Positions 29,064 through 36,593 of a stretch of DNA of 64,000 nt are shown here, piece by piece. The position numbers and the translations under genes are program-made. Origin of the DNA: Deltaproteobacteria bacterium (GTDB taxonomy: Bacteria > Bdellovibrionota_B > Oligoflexia > Oligoflexales > Bog-1112); the NCBI GenBank assembly GCA_016186945.1, contig JACPKR010000013.1, positions 30,351 to 94,350 on the forward strand. Direction: 5' to 3'. The notes under the pieces are model-generated. The model had not been told where the DNA came from and searched no databases. It worked only from the letters and a program-made list of their open reading frames with translations. Position 1 is the stretch's first letter. Each line of letters starts with the position of its first letter.

Positions 29064-30105
29064 TAGCCAAGCATTTGCTTGGAGGAACCAGCTGCGCAGT
29101 TTCCTCCAAACCACATCCTTGCCAGTTCTCGCTCTAATTGCTTTGTCCATGCCGACCCTCGTCTTTGGAAAATTCTATTTTCTGACAAATGAATGCCAAC
29201 TCCCGTCGGATCCGGTGGATGAAAAGGGTAGCTTGTCACGTTCCTTTTTTCTATGTGCCAATGGTCTTGCGAACTTAGACGGGATGTACATCACGAATAA
29301 GAGATTTGCTTCCTTAAGCCGTTACAAAATCAAGACATCATTTCACTATGGGCTAAAGCACACCCTTTTCTACCAGGGTTACATGGAGCAGATGGGGGGC
29401 ACAGGGGACGAGTTGCCGTTTCAGAGAGAGTCAAGAAGTGAGCTTGCCATCTACCAATACGGCACGCCGGGTAGTGATAGGGTTCTTTTCCGTGTCGGTC
29501 ATGGTCTTTTGCCATTTGGGATCAACCGAACGCCGCTTGTGGGCCTCAACCAGCTTTTTGACCCCCGTTTCTTCTGGGGTTCTCCTCTTCCTCATGTTGG
29601 ACTCACGCTGGACAACTTGAAAAACTTGACTTTTGAAGTTGCCGCTGGCTTGGAAAAAGAGATCGATGGAGACGAGAGTAAAGACTACAGTTTTTCGTCG
29701 CGAGTCATGTACGACTTCTCGGTTCTAAACGGGACCCGTGCCGTTCTTTCTTTCCTGGGCCAAAAGTCAGGTCCTCGCAAAATGGGAATCGGTCTGCTCA
29801 ATTTTGCGCCCAACCGTAGTCTTTTTCACCTTGAGTGGGCACGATACCGCAGCGCACCTTCTGGAGAAGAAGAGCCGGACCGACGGCTCCTTCGCATCGC
29901 TTACCAGGATCCTCCTCGCGCGAAGGCACAGACCTATGTTTTGTACGATGACGTCAATTTTCAACACCGACTGCTAGTGGTCGGCTCAAAACTTAGTTTT
30001 AACACCCAGTTTAACACAAACCTTGCTATCGCTTACAAAAAGGATGAAACTGGAATGAAAAGACATCGTTGGTATTTTAGTGGCGGTCTTGGATTTCAAT
30101 TATGA
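29041..30105 (+). CDS. Predicted outer-membrane beta-barrel protein with repeat-derived signal region
   Basis: The likely start is the ATG at 29041, giving 354 residues and overlapping the upstream gene by 23 bases. The N-terminal region up to LPVLALIALSMPTLVFG looks like a signal peptide with a long basic n-region. The mature protein alternates polar and hydrophobic residues, with many aromatic-ended strands (VLFRVGHGLLPFG, FHLEWARYRSAP). It ends HRWYFSGGLGFQL with a terminal aromatic/hydrophobic residue, as outer-membrane barrels do. No family was recognised. A dispersed palindrome forms part of the coding sequence (residues about 11-31). It overlaps the next gene by four bases. Confidence 0.65.
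   Translation: MFTRKQIDSQAFAWRNQLRSFLQTTSLPVLALIALSMPTLVFGKFYFLTNECQLPSDPVDEKGSLSRSFFLCANGLANLDGMYITNKRFASLSRYKIKTSFHYGLKHTLFYQGYMEQMGGTGDELPFQRESRSELAIYQYGTPGSDRVLFRVGHGLLPFGINRTPLVGLNQLFDPRFFWGSPLPHVGLTLDNLKNLTFEVAAGLEKEIDGDESKDYSFSSRVMYDFSVLNGTRAVLSFLGQKSGPRKMGIGLLNFAPNRSLFHLEWARYRSAPSGEEEPDRRLLRIAYQDPPRAKAQTYVLYDDVNFQHRLLVVGSKLSFNTQFNTNLAIAYKKDETGMKRHRWYFSGGLGFQL
29071..29133 (-). repeat. Dispersed palindrome family, copy 2 (within coding sequence)
   Basis: The element runs in the opposite orientation to copy 1. TTGGAGGAA (29079-29087) and TTCCTCCAA (29101-29109) form the inner stem around the conserved CAGCTGCGCAG core. The outer CCACATCCTTGCC arm is imperfect. It begins eight bases after the stop of the upstream gene and is translated in frame as WRNQLRSFLQTTSLP within the barrel protein's N-terminus. 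Confidence 0.85.
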
Positions 30106-32723
30106 GTGGTTTGACAAGCGTTTGGATCTTCCTACTGTGTACGACGTCTGTATTGTTTGCTCAGGATGAAAAAAAGGATGAAAGGCAGAAACCTGAAGAG
30201 AAAAAAGAAGAGCTGGAAGAAGAGCAATTTTTCCCACGTATAGACCTAATTTTCGACAATCCTTTCCTTCAACGCAGTCTTAATGCCGGGGCACAGGTCA
30301 TCAATAACTCACTCGACTCCCTATTAGAGGGGGTTTTTTACAGCTTACTCGACAACGAATTTAGTCAAAATCTCACCTCCCACATCCGGTTGGTGGAGAA
30401 CCTTGGCAGGACCGTTTTCACAACCGGCCAGGGAAAGTATGTCGTCGTGGATCGTCTACTTCTTGGTCCGACGTATAGACGTGAAATCATGCGTCACTTC
30501 AACATTATTTTCAATCAGGGTATGGACGCCAGTGTCGACATGCTAAACATTTACCTTCGTTCCGATCCGCAAAGGGTCGCTGAGGAAGTTAGCTTGCCTA
30601 CCTGGCGCTATGTGGTCAACAACTGGTTTGGAGTCTTGCCGTTTTTGGAAAGAGTGCTTACACCATCTTTCAATGCGAATGAACTTTACGACCCGCTTCG
30701 CCAGGTAGAAAGCCCTTTCACCTTTCCCTTCGACAGGAAAGGGTTTGCAAAGATGGAGCTAGGTTCCATCCGCAGTTACGCGTTGCAAGGAGGTCTGACC
30801 TTCCCGATAAATCTGGAGCAAATTTCGGACACCAGCATCCTCGACAATCTGGATCGGCTTGGCTTTGAATTTACAGTCCCCTACACACTCTTCCTCGAAG
30901 GGGAGTATCGGATAAACGTATTAAAGAAGAGCAAGCACATTGCCTGGGTGGGTCTTACCAAGAGTCGGAAATCAGGTCATTCCTTGTCAGGTGTGATCGG
31001 TGCCACCTACTTTCTTCTGGAAAACTCGCTTCGCCCCATCCCTTGGAAGGGGATTCCAACTCAGCTGTCTCTGATCGATGTAAGTCTGATACGGTCTTTG
31101 ATAGACAGATTTGACCAGCTGTACGAGTTTGATCTTAGAAAAAAGGCTGGCTATGAAGGCTTTCAAAAAGCGCTCAGAGGTGATTTCACGTTTGTTAAAA
31201 AAGGTAAGCCTTTAAAAAAAGGTATCTCTTTTCACTTCACAAGACAGTCGGAGTCCACGGTCAAGACTGCGGACAACAAGAAAAACTTCCTGCTTTTGTA
31301 TCGAAACAAGACAGACCACTCCCTTTCGAAAGCAGAAGTAAAGGTGAAGGATGAAAAAGGTGACTTTTTTGTTCTTGAAAATGAAAGCCGCTACGACCAG
31401 GAATCCTGGAATCTGCTCACCGGTGAGAAGGAGGTCAATGTTTCCCATGAACTCGCCGTGAATGTGGAAAAAATGATGGATCCCAAAAGCACCCTTGACG
31501 ATCCGAAGTATCACTATATTTTCCACCGTTCCATGAAGCCCAAGCAACTTGTCCTTAAGCTGCAGATTAAAGACCGTTTTGCACGGGTCAAAGATTTCTA
31601 CTCTTATATTGATCTGCTGCGTCTGTTTACGAATCTTCCGCTCGAGGAAATTCCGGAAATACCGGCGACAGATGACAATGAGCTGAGCCTGCGCCGGCGT
31701 GCGTCTCCCTTCATTTCGCCTTTGAGCAGCCCTCAGAATTTTCACATTACCAACACGATCATAGGAAAATTCAACGCGACGGCAATCGTGGTTTTTGACA
31801 CGCCGGTCTTAACTCACATCATAAGTCGAAGCGAATCCGAGAAAAGATCTGCTTTTTACAAAGCATTTGAAAGGGATTTAGAGCGAGACAGTTTGAGTTT
31901 TTTTGATCGGCTCCGTTACTATTCCGCGTATCCCTTACGGCTGGTCAATCTATCCTTTGATAGTGTTAACCTTCCTTTGGAAGTTAGGGATACTTTGAAC
32001 GCTTTTCTGAAGATTACTCCCGAAAGTCAGCCACTAGAGGTCTTGGATGCGTTCTATGAAATGTTTGACACGGAGTATCCCCACCGTTTGGCTTCAGCTT
32101 TCTTCATACTTTCTCCCTTGAAGGAGGTTCCTAGGAAGGCAACCCTGTATGTTTCCCCTGCCCGTCATTTGGCTGACAAGGTCAAGGCACTGATAGGCGC
32201 GATGAATGAAAAGTCGTTTCAAGCGGAAGCTCCCTTTCCTGAGCTTGAACGTTACCGCATTGCGCGCAACAAACTTAATGCCTTTGTCCCTCTTCACGTA
32301 AAGGAGGAGCAAGGCGACATCCTCATTTTGAGAATCTCACCTGACGAGGGTAAGGCGGTCAAGGTTTTTGTAAAAAACCATCTCAGTCCTCATCGCAAGT
32401 TGTTTTTTGTCCGGGTCGAGACAAAGGGAACCTTAAAGCTTGGGAAAAGTGTGGTCGGTCAGAAGATAGTCGAGGCCATTCCCTCCCAAGTTTCTCCTAA
32501 GGAGGACAGTTTGTCTTACACAATCAAGCTGGAAGGATTTGAAGCTCAGAAGCTTGACACCCAGTTGTGGCAATTGTTCCAGGATAACGATCTGAAGGAG
32601 GGAAAAGACTATCATTTGGTAATTTCAGTTTCGCATGATGCACGGACTTGGAGCGAAGCAAGTAGCTTGGATTTTCAATACAAAAATGGAAGCGTGGTTC
32701 CTATTGTACCCGAGGAGAATTAA
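30102..32723 (+). CDS. Large secreted protein of unknown function in sulfatase operon
   Basis: This 873-residue protein has a clear signal peptide (SVWIFLLCTTSVLFAQ, cleavage near residue 20). A Lys/Glu-rich segment follows, then a long sequence with no motif I recognise. Residues around 205-320 (FAKMELGSIRSYALQGGLTF, IAWVGLTKSRKSGHSLSGVIG) have amphipathic strands; later parts are richer in Lys and helix-forming residues. It may be periplasmic or associated with the outer membrane. Its ATG overlaps the barrel gene by four bases, making it the last member of the four-gene operon. Function is unknown; the context suggests it works with the barrel and the two enzymes. Confidence 0.7.
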   Translation: MSGLTSVWIFLLCTTSVLFAQDEKKDERQKPEEKKEELEEEQFFPRIDLIFDNPFLQRSLNAGAQVINNSLDSLLEGVFYSLLDNEFSQNLTSHIRLVENLGRTVFTTGQGKYVVVDRLLLGPTYRREIMRHFNIIFNQGMDASVDMLNIYLRSDPQRVAEEVSLPTWRYVVNNWFGVLPFLERVLTPSFNANELYDPLRQVESPFTFPFDRKGFAKMELGSIRSYALQGGLTFPINLEQISDTSILDNLDRLGFEFTVPYTLFLEGEYRINVLKKSKHIAWVGLTKSRKSGHSLSGVIGATYFLLENSLRPIPWKGIPTQLSLIDVSLIRSLIDRFDQLYEFDLRKKAGYEGFQKALRGDFTFVKKGKPLKKGISFHFTRQSESTVKTADNKKNFLLLYRNKTDHSLSKAEVKVKDEKGDFFVLENESRYDQESWNLLTGEKEVNVSHELAVNVEKMMDPKSTLDDPKYHYIFHRSMKPKQLVLKLQIKDRFARVKDFYSYIDLLRLFTNLPLEEIPEIPATDDNELSLRRRASPFISPLSSPQNFHITNTIIGKFNATAIVVFDTPVLTHIISRSESEKRSAFYKAFERDLERDSLSFFDRLRYYSAYPLRLVNLSFDSVNLPLEVRDTLNAFLKITPESQPLEVLDAFYEMFDTEYPHRLASAFFILSPLKEVPRKATLYVSPARHLADKVKALIGAMNEKSFQAEAPFPELERYRIARNKLNAFVPLHVKEEQGDILILRISPDEGKAVKVFVKNHLSPHRKLFFVRVETKGTLKLGKSVVGQKIVEAIPSQVSPKEDSLSYTIKLEGFEAQKLDTQLWQLFQDNDLKEGKDYHLVISVSHDARTWSEASSLDFQYKNGSVVPIVPEEN

Positions 32724-32736
32724 GGGGGGATGTGGC

Positions 32737-33930
32737 GTGAGTAAGAAAATCTGTGACTTTTTGATCGTCGGTGGTGGTGTCGTCGGATTATCTGTCGCGC
32801 GTGAATTGCGTAAGCGTAGCCCGAAGGCCTCCATTTGCGTTCTTGAGAAGGAAGGAAATGTTGGGGTCCATGCCAGCGGTCGCAACAGTGGGGTCATCCA
32901 TGCGGGCTTTTACTATTCCCCGGACTCTATGAAAGCGAAATTTACGAGGTCCGGAAACCTCGATCTTCATCAATTTTGCGATGAGGCTAAGATTCCTGTC
33001 AACCGTTGCGGGAAGCTGGTCGTTGCCGGTGATGAAAAGGAGGAACAAGTTCTTGACGTTCTGGCAGAAAGGGGACGTATCAACGGCGTTCCCTTAACAT
33101 TGATCGACAAAAGTCAGGCCGCAGACATTGAGCCGCGAGCAAAAACCTATCGTCGTGCCCTCTGGTCCCCGTCCACGTCCTCGATCAATCCCAGGCAAGT
33201 ATTGGACGCTCTGGTGACTTGCCTGAAAAAAACGGGGTCTTCCCTTTCCTTTGGCGAGACATTTGTCAGGAAGGGGCAAAATTCTATCCAAACGAACAAG
33301 GGGACGATCGAAGCTGGCATGATCATAAACTGTGCGGGCACATATGCAGATGCGATTGCCAAGCAGTTTGGCATGGGACGGGATTATGTGATCCTACCTT
33401 TCAAGGGCCTTTTTATCTATGCGCCAGAAGCAAATGGGGCCATTCGCACACATGTTTACCCCGTTCCCGACTTGTCCACGCCATTCCTGGGGGTTCATGT
33501 CACGATCGGGGCGGATGGAAAGACCAAGTATGGTCCAACCGCCATTCCTGCTCTATGGAACGAACATTATCAAGGCTTGAAGAATTTTCGAATGGGGGAG
33601 TTCTTGAAGGTGGCCTCGGCGGTGGGGAGGAAATTTTTGACGGACGGTGAATTCCGTCGGCTGGCACGAAGCGAGATTCGGAAATTATCTCGGCCTTTTC
33701 TCCTATCACAGGTTTCCCGTCTCATTTCAGGGGTCGATCTGAGTGCGAAACCTGAATGGGGTCCCTCGGGTATAAGGGCACAGCTTGTCCATAAGCCTAC
33801 AAAATCGCTAGTGATGGATTTTGTAGTAGAAGGGGATAAGAGATCGCTCCACGTTCTTAACGCTGTGTCTCCTGCCTTCACTTGCGCATTTCCTTTTTCT
33901 AGGCACCTTTGTGATCGCATTTTCTCTTGA
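32737..33930 (+). CDS. lhgO: L-2-hydroxyglutarate oxidase-like FAD enzyme
   Basis: The family (LhgO/YgaF, DAO fold) oxidises L-2-hydroxyglutarate to 2-oxoglutarate. The FAD motif DFLIVGGGVVGLSVAREL lies at the N-terminus, followed by HASGRNSGVIHAGFYY, typical of this family. A central INCAGTYADAIAKQFG and a late HVLNAVSPAFTCAFP are also present. The GTG at 32737 is chosen because a GGGGGG run lies about eight bases upstream and the product starts right before the FAD fold (397 residues). The longer frame reaches into the previous gene. It lies 13 bases after the sulfatase operon and might be cotranscribed. Confidence 0.85.
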   Translation: MSKKICDFLIVGGGVVGLSVARELRKRSPKASICVLEKEGNVGVHASGRNSGVIHAGFYYSPDSMKAKFTRSGNLDLHQFCDEAKIPVNRCGKLVVAGDEKEEQVLDVLAERGRINGVPLTLIDKSQAADIEPRAKTYRRALWSPSTSSINPRQVLDALVTCLKKTGSSLSFGETFVRKGQNSIQTNKGTIEAGMIINCAGTYADAIAKQFGMGRDYVILPFKGLFIYAPEANGAIRTHVYPVPDLSTPFLGVHVTIGADGKTKYGPTAIPALWNEHYQGLKNFRMGEFLKVASAVGRKFLTDGEFRRLARSEIRKLSRPFLLSQVSRLISGVDLSAKPEWGPSGIRAQLVHKPTKSLVMDFVVEGDKRSLHVLNAVSPAFTCAFPFSRHLCDRIFS

Positions 33931-33977
33931 TTTTATGGGAAAAAAAGCAGAGAGAGGTAACCTGTAAGGCATGTGGG

Positions 33978-34032
33978 GCAAGGAGGTGGTTTGGAGGAAA
34001 CTGCGCAGCTGGTTCCTCCAAGAAATCCCTTG
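33978..34032 (+). repeat. Dispersed palindrome family, copy 3
   Basis: Same orientation as copy 1: GCAAGGAGGTGG, the TTGGAGGAA/TTCCTCCAA inner stem around CTGCGCAGCTGG, then GAAATCCCTTG in place of the perfect right arm. It follows the lhgO stop codon, in a 210-base gap that otherwise holds a C-rich stretch and no gene. Confidence 0.88.
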
Positions 34033-34143
34033 GGGGAGCGACCCTTCGCTTTGCTCAGGGCAGGCTTTTCCCTCGCCCCCCCCAAACCCCCCTCTCCCTA
34101 TTTGCCCCAAATTGACACAGCGTCTGGTCTTATGGAGTCCTTG

Positions 34144-34572
34144 ATGAAACTTTTTCTTCTTTCCTTAACGATCGGTATTTGTTTTTTTACGGGCGTTCCT
34201 GCAAAAGCGTCTGCAATTCCCATCTCCTTGCAAGCTAATAAAGGAGAATTTCGTTTTTTAAAACAGGGGAACGGACTACGCTGGTATATTTCGTTCTTAG
34301 ACAATTTCAGTAATATTCGGGCCGCTCTCCCCTCGGGGGCTTCTATAGTCATACGTTTTGCGCACGGAAATTTTTCTGGCAACTCCTATCTTCTGCATTT
34401 GTCGGATCAGCCTCGCAGGGTGCTAGAGGAAGCTGCTAGCGGGCATGTCATGGGGATTTGGGATTACATCGCATGCCAAAGGTCGGAGCTTTCACTCATG
34501 CCTCTTAATCCATTTCAGTACGCCATATGGGTCTCATCTCTCCAGGCATGCACCTACGAATGGGATGACTAG
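34144..34572 (+). CDS. Small secreted protein of unknown function
   Basis: The ATG at 34144 follows a GGAG by about eight bases and opens with a clean signal peptide (MKLFLLSLTIGICFFTG, then VPAKASA cleavage). The mature part is about 120 residues, beta-rich, with two cysteines (ACQRSEL and QACTYEW) that could form a disulfide. It reads to the stop at 34572 without interruption. I recognise no family. It is flanked by two palindrome copies, so it is likely a separate transcription unit. Confidence 0.6.
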   Translation: MKLFLLSLTIGICFFTGVPAKASAIPISLQANKGEFRFLKQGNGLRWYISFLDNFSNIRAALPSGASIVIRFAHGNFSGNSYLLHLSDQPRRVLEEAASGHVMGIWDYIACQRSELSLMPLNPFQYAIWVSSLQACTYEWDD

Positions 34573-34593
34573 GCGAGGGAACCGTCATTCCCC

Positions 34594-34645
34594 CAAGGAA
34601 TTCTTGGAGGAAGCAGCTGCGCAGTTTCCCCCAAACCACCTCCTT
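34594..34645 (-). repeat. Dispersed palindrome family, copy 4
   Basis: Reverse orientation like copy 2, with CCAAGGAATTCTTGGAGG, the GCAGCTGCGCAG core and CCAAACCACCTCCTT. It lies between the ends of two convergent genes (34572 and 34654), where a two-way terminator is expected. Several bases differ from copy 1. Confidence 0.85.
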
Positions 34646-34653
34646 CGGTGACT

Positions 34654-35589
34654 TTAGTCCTTGACTATCTTGATATTAGATTGGGCGCGCTCAGTTTTTA
34701 GCCAATTTTGGGTCTGTCGATTCAGTTCGATGTTACGCAATTCCTGTTCCAGTTGTTTTTGTTGGCGGAGGAAATCTTGGCTTCCTGTAAGATTGCGATC
34801 GTCGCAGTAGAAGATGATGTAGCCAAGTGGTGTTTTCACGGGAGGGGTAAATTCCCCAACCTTCAGGTTATCCAGATGACGACGGATTTCTTGGGTGAGG
34901 TCACGTAATTTGAAGATCTTGGTTTCTTGTCGCTGACCATTTGAGTAAATCTTTTCAGCATCAGCAAACGACATACCAGCTTTCAGTTTCTCGAAAATCT
35001 GTTGGGCGAGTTTCTCTTTTTCCTTTCCAATAACGGGGTCGTCCACATCTTGAACAATGATTTGTCGCAACGTGAGTTCGACAAATTCCTGCGTCGAGCC
35101 TTGCTTTTTCAGGTAGTAAGCTTGAATATCTTGAGGGCTAAGTTTAATGCGGGGGATGATGACACGGCCACGGAACCGCATAAAGATCATCTGATCTCGG
35201 ATATCGGTCTTATAGGCTTCATATGTTTTGCCTTGCTGTTGGAGGAAGGTTTTCAACGACTCGCGGTTATAACCACCGCTTTCGGAAAGCATGCGTGTGA
35301 TTTGTTCCTCGACCTCTTCGTCGTTCACAACTATTTCCAACTCTTCTGCTTTAGCTTTGATCAGCCTGTAGTTTATGGCGTCATTCATCGCACGTGTAAA
35401 GTTGTCATCCTTTTCTGTGGAAGGGTAGTCGGAGACTTTCACAAGGGGAGCATGGTCAATTTTTTCTTGAATTTCGCTATAGAGAATAGGCTCAGAATCG
35501 ACTAAAGCAACGATTCTGTCGACCACAGATTCCTTTGCCCACAAGGATGGATTGAGTATAAAAATAATGCAGATCAACGTTATCTTCAT
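34654..35589 (-). CDS. surA: SurA-like periplasmic peptidyl-prolyl isomerase
   Basis: The 311-residue protein has a signal peptide (LICIIFILNPSLWA), a SurA-type N-terminal chaperone domain (VVDRIVALVDSEPILYSEI) and one parvulin domain. The parvulin part includes LRQIIVQDVDD, KAGMSFADAEKIYSN and a final KTPLGYIIFYCDDR. E. coli SurA has two parvulin domains; only one is visible here. It probably folds outer-membrane proteins in the periplasm. It is the third gene of an mfd-foldase-foldase unit. Confidence 0.85.
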   Translation of the reverse strand: MKITLICIIFILNPSLWAKESVVDRIVALVDSEPILYSEIQEKIDHAPLVKVSDYPSTEKDDNFTRAMNDAINYRLIKAKAEELEIVVNDEEVEEQITRMLSESGGYNRESLKTFLQQQGKTYEAYKTDIRDQMIFMRFRGRVIIPRIKLSPQDIQAYYLKKQGSTQEFVELTLRQIIVQDVDDPVIGKEKEKLAQQIFEKLKAGMSFADAEKIYSNGQRQETKIFKLRDLTQEIRRHLDNLKVGEFTPPVKTPLGYIIFYCDDRNLTGSQDFLRQQKQLEQELRNIELNRQTQNWLKTERAQSNIKIVKD

Positions 35590-35608
35590 GGGATTGGCTT
35601 CCCTCTCC

Positions 35609-36592
35609 TTATCTCAGGGTCCGAACACCTACTGAATGGATGGCTAGTTCGACCCAGTTTCGGTACACTTTATCTTGCTTTTCCTTGACTAAGGTGGAGA
35701 AGACCTTTTCCCTGGCTTCTTCAAAGCTAAGGGTTCTGGCGTTCTCTTTTTTGTCTAAAATAAAGATATGAAAACCGTAAGTGGACTTCAAAATATCACT
35801 AATTTGGCCCACTGACATTGAAAAAGCGACATCAAACACCCTAGGCAGAACCCCGCTGCGGTACGGGCCTACGACGCCGCCCTTTTCAGCTTCGGGTGCT
35901 ATGGAGTTTTCCTGAGCCAATCGCGAGAAATTTGACTTATTGACCTGCCCCCTTATGATCCGCGCCTTTCGTTCGTTTGCCAGAACAAGTTGGCGAATCT
36001 GTACGAGAGGGGGGCGGTTAAATTCTTCTTTATGTTCTTCGTAGTAATGGCGTAAGTCTGCTTCTGTCGCTTTGATATCTTTAAATAGTTTTTCGTGGCA
36101 ATACTGCTCGATCAAGCTTTTCTCGCACAGTCGGGTATTGAGTCGAGCTTGCTCCTCTTTATCCAAGTGGGGCAGAACTTCGAGGACTTTCCTCCACGCC
36201 TCGTTACAAGCGTTCAGGCGGGATATGTCTTTATGTTTGAAAGTCTTGTCTGATTTCACGAAATTATAGAGGATTTTTCGTTCGATGATCGCGTCGAGAA
36301 TCCTTGCCCGCAGGGATTCCAGCCCTTTCTCCTCTTTCACTTCGGGGATGGCTGTAAGTGTCTCATGATTGCCCAGTTCATGCGTATAAATTTTGTACTC
36401 CAGATCAACATCTGTCGTATAAATGCGTTCGTCGCCCACTTCCATGAGTACATTTTCCTCAAGCATGGAGTCGATGGGGGTTTGGATTTCGTCCGCATAC
36501 CTTCGCCCCATGTTCAGAAAGCGCCATGAGTACAGGCCCATCAGGAAGCATGCTACCGCAAGGATTGTAAAAAAGATGTAACGCCGTTTCAT
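35609..36592 (-). CDS. Membrane-anchored parvulin-type foldase (PrsA/PpiC-like)
   Basis: The 327-residue protein has an N-terminal membrane anchor (IFFTILAVACFLMGLYS), a helical region, and a parvulin (PpiC) domain with VQIRQLVLANERKARIIRG, FSRLAQENSIAPEAEKGGVV and LKSTYGFHIFILDKK. It probably assists folding of exported proteins at the outer face of the inner membrane. The start lies one base after the mfd stop, and surA follows by 19 bases, an arrangement common in deltaproteobacteria. Confidence 0.83.
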   Translation of the reverse strand: MKRRYIFFTILAVACFLMGLYSWRFLNMGRRYADEIQTPIDSMLEENVLMEVGDERIYTTDVDLEYKIYTHELGNHETLTAIPEVKEEKGLESLRARILDAIIERKILYNFVKSDKTFKHKDISRLNACNEAWRKVLEVLPHLDKEEQARLNTRLCEKSLIEQYCHEKLFKDIKATEADLRHYYEEHKEEFNRPPLVQIRQLVLANERKARIIRGQVNKSNFSRLAQENSIAPEAEKGGVVGPYRSGVLPRVFDVAFSMSVGQISDILKSTYGFHIFILDKKENARTLSFEEAREKVFSTLVKEKQDKVYRNWVELAIHSVGVRTLR

Positions 36593-36593
36593 A

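Noticed and set aside
33808-34110. A minus-strand frame with the same WRNQLRSFLQTTSLP string as the barrel gene
   Set aside because: The shared string comes from palindrome copy 3, not from homology. The rest is antisense to lhgO.
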